NCBI GenBank assembly: GCA_946807835.1
Contig: OX327696.1
Location: 4,600,501 to 4,664,500 of the forward strand
Direction of reading: 5' to 3'
Source of the DNA: Ailanthus altissimus
Taxonomy: Eukaryota > Streptophyta > Magnoliopsida > Sapindales > Simaroubaceae
Length of the DNA stretch: 64,000 bases
The position numbers and the translations under genes were made by a program. This document shows positions 47,400-60,740 of this stretch, one piece after another; the stretch's first letter is position 1; every line of letters starts with the position of its first letter. The notes beneath the pieces are model-generated. The model was not told the DNA's origin. It did not search any database and saw only the letters and a list, made by a program, of their open reading frames with translations.

Positions 47400-47680
47400 T
47401 TTGGTCATCAAGTGCAAAACTTTTGCGACGATTAAATAGTCGTCATAAAGTTTGTGACATCATATATAGTTTTTACGATGGCTAATTAGTCGTTTCACAA
47501 AAAATCTCTTAGCACAACTATTTTTTAATTGTAAAATTTTTTATATCGATGGCAATTGCAACATCTCATTTGTTCTCATAATGACATCACAAAGGATTTT
47601 GTGACGACAAAATAACCATCACCAAAATAATTTTGTGACGATAAAATAATTGTCGCAAAAGATTAATTTTCTTATAGTAT
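47400..47680. mobile_element. Right end of a CACTA (En/Spm-like) transposon
   Basis: Sub-terminal repeats built from GCGACGA/TCGTCGC-type motifs occur in both directions (GCGACGATTAAATAGTCGTC at 47427; GTGACGATAAAATAATTGTC at 47636). The segment ends TTTTCTTATAGTA at 47668-47680, the reverse of ACTATAAGAAAA, one base off the CACTA-type terminus. The left end was not found. Confidence 0.55.
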
Positions 47681-48195
47681 ATACTATATGTATATGATAT
47701 AAGAGATTATAATTAATAGATTAAAGAGCATTTGTCAAAATCAACTAAGTCTTGAAAGCTTTATGATTTCAATTTAGCCTAGGAAACATAAATGTCTTAA
47801 TTAAATATTTAAAAGTCTCGTATTTGTTTTTGAAAAAAAAGTCTTTGTAGGTCTAATTTAGAATTTTATACCTACCTAAAGTCTCTTAGGCCCATTTGAG
47901 TGAGTCAAGCTACTTTGCTATCAAAATCAACTCAAATTATGCTAAAGTTTTACAATATAATAGATACACTAATTGATCTCAAAATTTTAAGGATTTGGTA
48001 TTATTATAAACTAATGAGTAGAACTCACCTCAAAACTAGCTTGAAAGAAAACGACATGCATGAGTAAAAAATTCATTAAGAATATCATATTAGTTCATGT
48101 GAGATATGGGATTATAAAATTATTCCCAATTAGGTAACTTTACAGATTCCTGCCAATAGTAGGCTTACCAAATCATCCCATTCATAACAACTTTT
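47681..48195. other. Non-coding spacer
   Basis: No feature recognised. Confidence 0.35.
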
Positions 48196-49607
48196 GCAAG
48201 TGATAAGGATATGTTTGTCATATATTTTTTCATATTTTTATTTTAATATTTTATCATTTTATGATAATAAATAGCTATATATGTGCATTATTGTTATTTA
48301 TAAGGAGTTGAGCGTTTTAACCAAATAGGGACTAAAATGCAAAGTTTTTAAAATATGAGTCCATCACCTCAGCACCACAAGAAGTTTTGCCCCAGTGCTA
48401 GAATAATGATCGAAATAAGTAAATTAGAAAAGACGATCTGTTTAAGTCACGATTGGAGCCCCAGCGCTAAACCTTCATCGGGTCAGCGACAAGACAGCGC
48501 CCCAAAGCCATATCATCACCGCGCTAGTGCCAATATTCCACCGCTCCAGTTGTGAGGCTTATTACACACAACGCCCCAGCGTTAGTGCGAGTCCTAATCC
48601 TACGAGAATTGAGATTTTAAAACTTATATCAACTTTAAACTTTAAAAATTAACACTAGAGTAATTCAAGAACACTAAGAATACAAAGCACAAGTGTTAGA
48701 GGGCAATAAAAGTTAAATTAAAGCATCCATAGAGAGAGATTCAAGGTGTTCTTCGACATCAAGAGTATCTTAGGCAGCCCAATCAAGGTAAATTAAACGT
48801 CTATATCGGTTTGCCATTGATTGTATTATGATTTATTATTATTTTTACTGTTGTTCTCTTATAGCCATGAACTAAACTATCTTTCTAGGGTTAATAGTTG
48901 AACTTAATATAAGCGCTTAATTTTTATATCTTTTTAATATTTAATAAACTTAGTCCTTTGTTATTTAAATTACTTGATCTTAATGCTTCAATATATCTAG
49001 CCAATATATGGTGAATGAATTGGTAATATTTTAATAAACTCAGAAGAGAAATCATAATATTTAGACCTAGGTAATTTGATGTTTGATTGCAGAGTAACAT
49101 TTAATATTGCATATGCAAGTTTCATTTCAAGATAGGAATATACCTAATTGGCATGTATGATCATTAAGACTTAATCTTAATGAATCTTAATTATTACAAG
49201 TATCATAGGAATATAGGTATTTGATAAATTAAGGTATACTTGCATGACCTTGGAAGAGGCTTGTGAATACATTAGTGTCTTGATCAATAACAAAGACTAA
49301 AGGAATTAACTATTAGAGATTAATCATTATAAAACATATTGAGTGATAATATTAATCCTACGTTTTCTCTACATTACTATCACATAATTCTCTTTGCATT
49401 GTGTTTTTACCTTCATATTTTCTACATTCATTCTTAGATTTTTATTTTTCTAAATAATTATTAGAAATATATAATTTTAGTACTTGGTTAAAACGTAAAA
49501 ATTATTCTTATGGTTTTGACATCTGACTTATTAAGTCTTTTTATTACTTATTACGATAGTATATACTTGTACTTAATTATAAGATATAGATTTATCGCAT
49601 CAGCAAG
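48196..49607 (+). mobile_element. Athila-like solo LTR of 1402 bp with TSD GCAAG
   Basis: The LTR at 48201-49602 starts TGATAAGGATATG and ends TTATCGCATCA. It is flanked by GCAAG at 48196-48200 and 49603-49607. It contains a GC-rich CCCCAGCGCT part (48400-48580) and a later CTTTCTAGGGTT segment, as in Athila-type gypsy LTRs (recollection). No primer site or coding region follows. The 66-residue ORF at 48355 reflects the GC-rich tract. Confidence 0.75.
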
Positions 49608-50411
49608 CCATATTGATACTAATCTCATGCTCATCATGGTGTATCTGATCACATATTAAATGTGGTATATGCTCTTATACCAATTATTTCTCCTTAGATT
49701 TCTCACTCAAGCTTAATTCCTAAAAGGCTTGTCATAGCCCACAAGCCCCAACCTCAACCTTCTTGAGAACACCTTACTTGAAGCTCATAAGAAGGCCCAC
49801 TATGCTGGCGTCCTAAGCTCTAATTCGCCATCATTGAGTAGCTTCGATATTGAACAAGGGAGCGTCGTTAGGGATTACTAGCAACTCTCAGCGCTAAATC
49901 CCTCAACATCAACTCGCATCAACTAAGCCAAGCACATAATTTTGAGATAGACCATTTAAGCCTGACGAGTGTTGAATACTAAAATCTCTCAAGGACTAAT
50001 ATAAATATACAAACTAGTTGAAGTCCGAGGACTCAAACTGACCCGACGACTCGAACCACCCTTATTTTTTTAGCATCTCTAAATATTAAGATTTTTGATA
50101 CATATCATACTCCTATAATCTCGAGATGTGCCCTAAATAAAAGAAAAGAGTCATATAATGTTATTATGTGTCCTGAATAAGAGAGCAAAAGTATAGCTTA
50201 ATACAAAGGAAGACTTTATAACTAAGAACATGAAGGGCTATAAAAGGGAAGACTAAAGACTAAAGAGGTGTCTTCTTCTTCATCATCATCTTCTCTAGAA
50301 GTAGGGAAGAATTTACATCTTTTAAATTGTCTCTTTCCCTTGAATCAATTCTCTCATAGGAGAACATAGCCTGCAAAGGATACATTATAGCTATAAAGGC
50401 TACATTATAAC
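49608..50411 (+). repeat. LTR-like segment, left part
   Basis: Contains GGCTATAAAAGGG (about 50237), a good TATA box, followed by a pyrimidine-rich leader. It continues at 51464 after the hAT-like insertion; GGCTACATTATAAC on the left joins CCCCCAAAGGC on the right. Family and ends are uncertain. Confidence 0.4.
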
Positions 50412-51463
50412 TAAGGGTGACAAATTATATGAATGAATCATATTCATGTTGTGTCAATATAATTAAAAAATAAAATTTATCTAAAATAATTTTTTTTAAA
50501 TGTTTTAAAGAAAGTCATCATTCATTAATCCACTTAAAATAAAACTAAAATAATAGAGAAAAATAAACTATCATTTGGTGGCTAAACTATTAGTTGCTAT
50601 TATTGATCACTTAATCTATGGACTATAGTGGAAACATTAGTGGAGATGGACAGCTATTGTCGATGGTCGAAGAAGATTAGGTGTTGTTAGTGGCCAAAGA
50701 AGAATGGATCGACAATTTAACTACTGTCATTAGTATCATTTTTGGTTAATGTTACTGTTACTATTGTTGATCTGTGGTGGCAATGATGGCATTCTTGACG
50801 AACAAGAATCAGTTATTGTTAGTGGCTACTATTGTTGAATCAACATCATGAATTGCTACCGCTGCTAGTGTTGTTTCTTAAAAGTGACGGTAGAAGAAGA
50901 AAGTTACTAGTGGTAGCTATTGTTGGCTGATCTCATTAAGAAGAAAGCTTGATGGTGGTCATTTGGTAGTCTGCGAATAACGGAAAGTGTTTTTTCATGA
51001 TGATAGTTAAAGAACAACTTGATCCGTAGGCTATATAATGGTGATGTTGATAAATAGTGGCAGTGGTGGTTGGATCTAGAGAAGAAGAAGAATTGTATGT
51101 GTGTGTTTATGTTTGTCTAGAATAGTTTAGTGAGTCGAAGAAAGAAGTTATAATTAAGGTTTTTAACTTTAAATTATATATTTTTTAAATTTTATAATTA
51201 AATTCGGGTCTTAAACGAATAAATACGAAATTATTTCTAACGAATCACAAATTAATTCTTTCAGTTTAATAGTAAGTTAAGTAGTAATGTGACTTAAATG
51301 AATTTTTAAATCACAGAGATCAGACATATTTGACATAATTAATAAATAGGTAATACAAATTTGACTTATTTATTAATCATGTCAATTTACCTCTACCCAT
51401 ATTAACTTAAAGCGTGTCGGATTCATATTAAATAATCATGTCATGACCAATTTTTCACCCTTA
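50412..51463. mobile_element. hAT-like non-autonomous element, 1052 bp
   Basis: Terminal inverted repeats TAAGGGTGACAAATT and, reversed, TAAGGGTGAAAAATT differ at one of 15 positions. Flanking 8-bp sequences ATTATAAC (50404-50411) and ATCATAAC (51464-51471) agree at 7 of 8, as expected for hAT. Interior 50600-51080 is rich in GTGG/GATGG. No transposase frame is present. Confidence 0.7.
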
Positions 51464-51760
51464 ATCATAACCCCCAAAGGCTTTATCACAAGGCTCCATT
51501 GTAGCTTCTAAGGCTTCTTTATAGCCCCTAAGGTTCTAAGATAATATATTTGTAATCTTATTGATTTTGTAAAGGCCCTACCTCTTTGTACCATTGCTGT
51601 AAAAATAATTCTCATAATATATTTGAGTAAGCTTATCATGCTTGGTGAATTAAATATAGATTTGTCTTCTATTGAACCACTATAATTTTGTCTCTATCTT
51701 TGATTAATTAGTTGATTTAGCTGAAATCTCTAAAAGCCCAAAAACACAACAAGTCCATTA
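51464..51760 (+). repeat. LTR-like segment, right part
   Basis: Continuation of 49608-50411. It is cut by the copia insertion, whose target duplication CATTA is 51756-51760. Confidence 0.4.
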
Positions 51761-53192
51761 TGTTAGACATGTAATATCTTTATGATGCCCTAAAAGCATA
51801 TGTAAGAACATTTTATTTAATTAATAAATTTTATTCATACACAATTTAGCATACATTGAAGAGCCAATATTTATAAAGTATGTGATCTATATATTATGCA
51901 TATGATACTAATGTAAAAGGTATAGATCACAAGTTCTTTATAAATTAAATCTTGTTCACATTTATTAATGAAATAGGCATTTCATTATGTAAGACTGTAA
52001 TTTTTTTATTTCTTATAGTGAATGATTTATCTTGATAATTGAAGTAGAAACTTCAAATAAAAAAACTAATGTATATGATACATTGAACTAGACTAGTGTG
52101 AATTATGATCTACTTAACTAAATGTTATTGATATTAATTCACAAAAGTTTAATAAGCTTGATTAACCATAACTCTGAGTAAGTAATGAAATTATATTTAT
52201 GTATTGTATTCTTTTGTACTATCTCGTAATAAGACTCAATTGGATGGTCAAAATCTTGATGACTTGTAAATGCAATTCATGAATCATATCAACATATACT
52301 TACAATATGGAATCTATATTAAATGATGTCACTTAAGTCGTTTGCAACACTTGATCATTTAAATTTGTGGCCGCAGTTTATTCAATAAATTAGTTATTAA
52401 ATAATAATACGCATTTGTAAAATTATATATAAATACAAACAGTTACTTAAAACAAAATAGGTAATTAAAGAGGCATGACATTTTATAATGCCCTATCTTT
52501 AATTACAACATCATATAGAGGGTTAATTGAGTGGTTATTATTTATCAAATGATTAATTTTATTTAAAGTAGTTTTAATTAAAATTTAGATTTATCTAATA
52601 TATGATCCAACTTGAGTGCAATCTTAAGCTTTTAGTGGAATAGTCTGTGGTTAACTTAGAAGATCTGATAGATCATGAGATGAGTAGAATTTGAATCTCA
52701 AATTTAGAGCCAGAAAACTCATGGGCCTTTAGTCCCTTTACTAGCTCAAATTATCATTTCATCTTTTACCTAAAATGATGATTATGTAAACACAATGATA
52801 AGTGTTTTGCATCTTTTTATTTAAATAAATCACCACTTAACGTTATATGAAAGTATAGTGGTTAAGAAAAAGAAACGTAATTATAATTATTTGCCTCTTT
52901 TGATTTAAATAAGTTGTGACATAATTTCTATTTTTTCATAAAAGTGGAATGGTTTAAAATGAGTCATATAGTTGGAATCATTAAGGGGAATTAAGTGCCT
53001 ACACTTTTGAAAGATAAAATTTTGAGAATAATAGAGAATACTAGAGCTAAAGAAAATTCTCTCTACAACATAGGAATAGAATATTAGAGTTAAAGAAATT
53101 TTTCTACATCAAATATTCTAATGTATTTTTCTTTTACCCTCTATTTAATTTACATGTAATGTAATCAATATGAACATCTTATACTTCCAATA
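51761..53192 (+). repeat. 5' LTR of the copia element (1432 bp)
   Basis: Pairs with 59780-63392. Start and end (TG...TA) are fixed by the target duplication and by alignment with the 3' LTR. Confidence 0.85.
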
Positions 53193-53196
53193 AAAA

Positions 53197-53208
53197 TGGT
53201 ATCAGAGC
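53197..53208 (+). other. Primer binding site of the copia element
   Basis: TGGTATCAGAGC, the exact copia consensus for initiator Met-tRNA, 4 bp after the 5' LTR. Confidence 0.9.
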
Positions 53209-55130
53209 TAGTTTTGATTTATATTACATGTAAATATGGGATATGTTGTGTATAGTTGTGAATATTAATTGTAACACCAAATAATTTTATTGATCTATTA
53301 TTGTTATAATTCAATTATTTGATAAACATTTTTATTCCCCAAATTCATGGTAGAGATTTACTTTGTTGTTAATTTTATGGTATGTAACAAGAGTGGTTGA
53401 TGAAATAATATCATAATTTTTCCTCTTGTTTATTTCTTTTTCTTTTTTTTTTATAAGAATATCATGCAATACAATTATGATTGTAATTAATATGTATTAA
53501 AAAAATGAGATATATAATTTCTTTTTTAGCAAGATGATGGCACATGGTGGCAAAAAGGGGCAGTTTTATTAGGTGTGAGTATGGGAGGAAAAAAAAAAAA
53601 TTGGATTTCATTTTGTCTTTTCTAACTCAGCCCCCTATGATTTATATGAATTCTATTTTAGCAAGATTAATTTCAAAATGTTTGCAAATTAGTCCAAAAT
53701 AGAATTTCAATTTTCAATTTGTTATCTAAGCCCTTAAAGTGTTGGATAAATATTTTTTGACTAGAAAACTTTGAGGAATTTGTAAATAGGTCCTAGTTTT
53801 GACCTTAATATGTTTGTGGACTATTTTTTTGTATTTGCAATTTTAAAGTTGGTTTAAACTTCTTTTAATTTGATTCAAATTTTATGAAATATTTAATGGG
53901 GCTATTTTAAATAAAATTATTTTAATAAATCTTTTTAAAAAGGCCTATAAAGGAAATTTTTTTTTTTAATGCCCAAATTGATTATAAAAATAAATGGACC
54001 AAAGCAAAGTCTAAATCTCCAACATGTTAAGCCTATGCAACTTATAAGCAAATGAATATGAAGATTGACATTATGGAAGAGTCTAAGTTGAGTTTAAAAA
54101 GAACTTTAAAGAATTTAAGCTTACTTTTAATATTTTTCTTCTTAGAAAAAAATCATGGATTATGGATTGTTTATTATCTAGTTATTTGATTGATTGATTA
54201 ACATGTCATATAAATTAAAAGTGTCATATTCACATGTTCATGCATTGATATATCATATGACATTAATATTCTAATTTGATTAGGATAAGATTAATGTTAT
54301 GTTTTAATATATTGATTTAATAATTTGACATAGCCTAATTAATTATTTTATTTAATAAAATTACATATTAATTGGTTTAATATCAATTTAATAAATTAAA
54401 TAGTATATTAAAACAAATAAAAATAAAAACAAAAACTAAGGTTTAAAAATATTGAGTAGGAGAGGGCTTTAGGCATAAGGCCCGTGGTCTCCATTATTAG
54501 TTCTATAGTAAGGTAGATTAATGCATTGTCTTAAACCTTGTGAGCTCCCTAAGGAGGGTATTAATCAGAACTGGTTACTAGATATGACTTCCATAAAGGA
54601 TAAGATCTAATATATGACTCGTGCAAAATTGATTACCATACAGTAGCTTTTATTAATTGGAAAATATAGATTATTTAAATACTGGTTATAAACTCAAGTT
54701 AGGTTGATTGATATCATTCCTATAGAGTTCTTGTCAATTAAATATAAAGGCTAAAGAATTGGTAGTTTATTACTATTTGATATGAGATATCTAAATGATA
54801 ATAATAAATTATTATAGTATTAATCTGATTCAAGATGGATATGACCACCCTACAGAGGCGTATCTTGAATGAAAATTGGATTACCAATACATAATGTAGT
54901 TAAATAATTCTATATAAATGAATTTCATGCAAAAGTTTTATATGTTACAAGAGAATGTATGCTCACATATGAATTTGTTCTACATAATCATATATTGATT
55001 CAACCCATTAGCATTCATCCTTAACTAAAATAAGTTAATTGGGAATAATTATATGATTTTGAAAAGGAACTTATATATTGTATTCATAGCTAAAAGGTAT
55101 AAATATGTCTTGACTAATAAATTCCCTCTA
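53209..55130 (+). other. Copia leader and decayed gag region
   Basis: Long leader after the primer site. No clear gag reading before 55130. Stop-rich throughout. Confidence 0.5.
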
Positions 55131-55134
55131 AAAC

Positions 55135-58100
55135 ATAATGAAAATGCAACCCCAAAATGAAATAGATGCCTATAATAGTTACTTGAATAAGGGTTTATCT
55201 TCTTCTAGTCTCAATCCTAAAGGAAAGAGTAGTAAGTAAAAGAAGAACAAATTAAAGAAAGCATATGATTCAGTATCTATGCAAATTCATAAAAAATAAA
55301 TAAGACCTAAAGGAAATTGTTTTCAATAAAGCAGTAAGGGGCATTGGAAGAGAAATTGTCCTTAACTAATTTTTTCAATAGCTAAAAAGACGGCTTCTAT
55401 TAATATTCTTTTCATTGAGAAATATTTAGTAATTGATTATACAAATTCCTAAATAGTAGATTCTTGAGACACTAATCATATTTGCAATTTGTTGTAAAGA
55501 TTTTAAGAAACTAAATGACTTAATGAAAGAAAGATCAGTCTTAGACTTCAAAATGGCACAACTATTATATCCAAGGAAGTGAGAGTGGTTCATCTTTATT
55601 TTGATAACTTTAGAATTTTAGTATTAGAAGATTATTAGTTAGTATCGAACTTAAATGCTATTTTATCTCAGTTAGCTGTTTGAGTAAATATTGTTACTCT
55701 ATTAACTTTAACTCAATTTGGATGATCAAAAGAAATAAATCATTTATATGTTCAGTTATAATGCCTAACAATCTATACTACATATATCCTAAAATCAACT
55801 CACTGTATGATAAAGAATTGAATAACAAATCTAATCATTATAAGAGGATTAAAATATCTCTAACTAATTAAATGTATTTATGGCATTTACGTCTTAGTTA
55901 CATTATTCTAGATAAGATTCAAAGACTAGTTAAAGATTGACCTTTGAGTTAATTAGAGATTAAACCATCACTAGTCTGTGAATCCTGTGTAGAATTTAAA
56001 ATGACTAAGAAGACCATTTTATACTAAAGGTTAAATAGTCACTGAAGCATTAGAATTAGTGCACTCTGACGTGTGTGGGCCTATGAGCACATAAGCTAGA
56101 ATAGGTTATGAATATGTCATCACTTTTATTGATGATTATTCTAGATTCGGTTATGTTTACCTAATCCGCCATAAGTCTGAGATATTTAATAAATTCAAAG
56201 AGTTTTAGGTAGAAGAGAAAAGTAATTAGGGAAACACATAAAGGCAATTTGATCTGATCGAGGTGGAAAATACTTATATAGTGAATTCATGACCTATATG
56301 TTAGAAAATGGGATTGAAATTTCTAGATAGGCAACCCAAGAGGAGGGTGAATTGGGTAATTTAAAAATTAATGCACTAATATGAATAATTTATGTAATTA
56401 GTTAAACTGTAAACAAATTTAACAACAAATAAATTGCAATATATAAGCATAAGAGGATAACTAAAATAGAAAAATAAAAAGAGTGAGGGATAGAGAGAAT
56501 TACACTCGGATGTTTGCGTGGTTCAGCACTCCACCCGATCTATATCCATGCCTCAAGCAATTCACGTTGAGGATTCAACTAGTTTTCCTTAAACCAAGGC
56601 CAAGAATCAATACACTTGACTTTAAAAGTGTCAATAAATCTCTACAACAAATTAGTTTCTAAAGTACCAATTAAATCCTTACAACAAAAGAGTAATCACT
56701 CTACTCTCAAAGTATTTCTCATAAACACTTAAATAAACTCAATACAAGAATTATAACAAATAAAAAAGATTTTAAGCACCTAAATGAGCTAATATGAAGG
56801 TGTAAGAACAATGAAGCTCTTAATTTGATATATGACTTTTTTTTTTTAAATTGTGATGAGTTTCAAATAAGTAGGGTATTTATAAGGAGCCAAAAAATTA
56901 TCCATTGCGACAGTACTACTATAATGTTATTATTGTTGCTACAGTGACTTGAACATTTCTATAGTACAATTACCGTACTTGACCATTGTTATTGACCGCT
57001 ACAGTAATTTTGCCAAAGTTTTGATCTTTTGTATTTTAGTCTATTTTTTGAAACTTTTAAAACTTTGCACTTTGCTCTAACTTCAACATGCTTGAATGAT
57101 TCGATTATAACTTTCCATAAACAACTCTAAATGTACTTTCGTAAAATTTCTTGGAAAGCTTACATAATTATATTTCTTTTGTAATCAATTTTGTGCAAAT
57201 CTTTTATCTCACAGTACAAGAATAATTCACAATGTAATCTTTAATTTTATTAAAGTCTTGAAATTCTTGAGTTTCCATGAGAGCTTTACTTGCACTTAGT
57301 TTACCTTACTTATGTATTTAAACCTTTCAGTGCTTAATAGATTAATATATTATAACGAACATGGGATTTATTATCATTAAAATACAGTGTGTATTACTAG
57401 AAAGTCAACAAAGATATTATTTTAATTGTTTGCGCCTGGGTTACCCCAACAAAATGGTGTAATAGAAAAGAGAAACAAAACTCTTCTTGAAATGGTGAGG
57501 TTAATGATGAGTTATTCAACTTTACCCATCTCGCTCTAGGGTTACACCCTGGAGACATTCATATATCTTCTTCACTTAATTTCATTCTAAGTTATTCCCT
57601 AAAATACCTTTAAAATTGTAGATAGAGAATAAACCAAGTTTACGTCATATAAATATATGGGGTTGTCCAACTATGTGCTAAAAGGGAAGATAGATAAACT
57701 AGATTATAAGTCAGAAGCTTATCTATTTGTTGGCTATCCTAAAGGAAAAAGAGAAAGTCTTTTCTATAATTCTCAACATAAGAAAATGTGTGTTAGCACA
57801 AATACAATCTTTTTTTAGAAAGATTATATGAAAGACTTTAAGTTTAGGAATAAGATAGTTCCTGATGAGTTATCTGAGAACTCTATTATTATGATTGAAA
57901 GAGTCAATAAAGTTAATTCCCAATCCAGATCATAATAGCCAACTAAAGCCAGTTGCAGAATAACAACAACGAGCATTTTATTATAGTGGGAGAACTATTA
58001 GATGTTCAATTAGATACATATTAATTAGAGAGTCTTTAAATACAGTTTCTAATAAACATAAACTAGATCCTACTAGTTATGATGAAGTAATGATTAATAG

Positions 58101-59769
58101 AGCAAATTACAAAAGCTATAACCATTAGTACTTTATCACAGTGGGAGGATTGCTAGAAACCTAACTGAATACATATTAATTGGAGATCTTTTTAGACAAT
58201 CTCTAATGAACATGAACTGGATCCCATAAGGTATAATAAAGCTATAGTTGATGTAGATGTAGATCATTGGTGCAAAGCTATGAAATTATAAATGAATTCT
58301 ATGTATTCTAAAATATAATCTAGAACTTATAGAAAAACCTGGGGGATAAAACCTATAAGTTGTAAATTGGTCTACAAGAGAAAGAGATTGGTAGAATAGA
58401 AGGTGAAAACCTTTAAAGTTGGGCTTATTGCGAAAAGGTATATTTAGAAAGACGATATCGATTAACAGAAAACTTTTTTACTGGTAGTCATGCGTAAATT
58501 TATTAGAATTCTCTTATCTATTGTAGCAAAGATTAATTTTGAGATCTGGCAAATAAATGTCAAGACTGTCTTCCCTAAAATGACAATCTTGAAGAAAGTA
58601 TCTTGATGATACAACCAGATATTTTTTTAGATAAAGGCCAAGAATATATAGTTTGCAAACTGTAAAAATTTATCTATGAGCTAAAATAGACATCTAGATC
58701 TTGGAACATTAGATTTGATCAAGTAATCAAATCGTTTGATATTGATCAAAATCTTGATGAATCTTGTGTTTATAAGAAAATAGATAGGCGATTAATGGCT
58801 TTTTAGTCGTATATATAGATGATGTACTTCTTATTGAAAATGATATAGAAGTATTATCATCGGATAAAATTTAGTTATTTAACTAATTTGATATAAAGGA
58901 CTTAGATGAAATTAGTTACATCATTGGGATTAAGCTATTATGAGATCAAAAGAATAGGCTGTTAGCTTTATTTATAACTATAGACAAAATTTTGATCAAA
59001 TTTGCTATGCATAAATCAAAAAATGGATCACTTCCTTTTTTACATGAGATTCAGTGTTCTAAGACACTTGAAGAGATAAATCGCATGAGAGAGATTTCTT
59101 ATGCACCTGTCATAAAAAGTCTCATGTATGCAATGCTGTGTACTATATCAGATTTTTGTTATGCGGTTGGCATGGTTAGTAGATATTAGCCAAACTCAGG
59201 AATAGGACACTGGATTATAGTAAAGCATATATTCATTTTTTTTTTCAGAGAATCAAAGATTATATGCTAGTAAGGATCTTATACCTATTAAATATACAGA
59301 TTCAGATTTAAACCAAACAAAGATACCCGGAGATTAGCTTTAGGTTATGTGTTTACCTTGGGTAGAAATGCTATAAGTTGGAGGAGTGCAAAACATTCAT
59401 TTATTATAGACTCTACTATAGAAGCTGAATATGTAGCTACATTTAAGTTACAAAATAGGCTATATCGCTTTGAAAGTTTTGTATATAACTTGAGGCAGTA
59501 CCTAGTGCTTAGATGCCTATTGTTATTTATTATGACAATAGTAGGTCATAGCATAGTTCAAGAAGCAAAGATACCATAAGAAAGAAAAATACATTGAAAG
59601 GAAATAACTATTGGTAAGAGAATTAGTGCTAAGAGGTGAAGTAATAGTATCCAAGATTGCATCAGCAAGTAATCTAGCTAATCCATTCACTAAATCATTG
59701 CCAATAAAGATTTGGAAACTCATATTGATAATATAGGAGCTTGACAGATACCTGACATGCTTTAGGGTA
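55135..59769 (+). pseudogene. Copia gag-pol relic
   Basis: In order: the gag end and zinc knuckle (GHWKRNCP, near 55340), a protease-like region (IVDS then DTNHICNLL, 55455-55495) and integrase (VHSDVCGPMST near 56060; FIDDYSRFGYVYLI near 56125; ENGIEIS near 56305). After an insertion integrase resumes (APGLPQQNGVIEKRNKTLLEM, 57434-57495). RT pieces follow (WCKAMKL near 58275; WQINVKTVFPKM; PFLHEIQCSK and SLMYAMLCTISDFCYAV, 58992-59185) and then RNase H (NAISWRSAKHSFIIDSTIEAEYVA, 59367-59440). Every frame has many stops. Confidence 0.85.
56318..57415. mobile_element. Insertion interrupting copia integrase
   Basis: After ENGIEIS the copia frame stops and about 1.1 kb of unrelated AT-rich DNA follows, beginning near AGATAGGCAACCCAAGAGG and a GGGTGAATTGGG motif that I have seen near the start of many plant repeats (recollection). 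It contains GCGTGGTTCAGC (56515) like a copia LTR R/U5 block. Copia text resumes near 57415. ATGGGATT occurs at 56309 and again at 57361, perhaps a target duplication. Class undecided. Confidence 0.5.
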
Positions 59770-60740
59770 AGTGGAAGATTGTTAGACATGTAATATCTTT
59801 TTGGTGCCCTAAAAGTATATATAATAATATTTTATTTGATTAATAAATTTTATTCACATATAATTGAGCATACATTAAAGAGCCTATATTTATAAAGTAT
59901 ATGATTTATGTATTAGGTATATGATACAAATGTAAAAGGTATAGATCAAAAGTTCTTTATAAAGTGAATTTATTCACAATCATTAATGAAATGGGCATTT
60001 CATTATGTAAAATTATAGTTTTTCTACTTCTTATAGTGAATGATTTATCTTGATCATTAAAGTAAAGACTTTGAATAGAAAAACTAGTATATATGATACA
60101 TTGAACTGGAGTAATGTGAATTATGATCTAATTAATTAAATGTCATTGATCTTAATTCACAAAGCTTTAATAAGCTTGATTAATCTTAATTTTGAATAAG
60201 TAATGAACTTACATTTATGTATCGTATTCTTTTGAGTTATCACGAAGTGAGACTCAATAGAACGGTCAAAATCTTGATGACTTGGAGATGCAATTCATGG
60301 ATCGTAAAAACATATACTTACAATATGAAATCTATATTAAATGATATCACTTAAGCTATTTATAGTACTTGATCATTTAAATCTATGGCCACAGTTTATT
60401 CAATAAATTGGTTATTAAATAATAATATGTATTTGTAAATTTATATATAAATTCAAATACATTAATAAATGATCATTAGAGCATTCAATGACTTGGAGAC
60501 AAATAAGTAATTAAATAGGCATAACATTTTATAATGACTTATCTTTAATTACGACATCATATAGAGGGTTAATAAGTGATTATTATTAGTCAAATGATTA
60601 ATTTTAATTAAAATTAAAAAAAATTAAATACATAGGCCAACTAGAGTGCAACCTTGGGCTTTTAGTGAAGTACACGAGATTAACTTAGAAAATTTAAAAG
60701 GTCATGAGATGATTAAAATTTAGATCTTTAATTTGAAGCT

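Noticed and set aside
48355..48555. 66-residue ORF as a host gene
   Set aside because: It sits within a solo LTR with a perfect target duplication and is explained by the GC-rich LTR patch.
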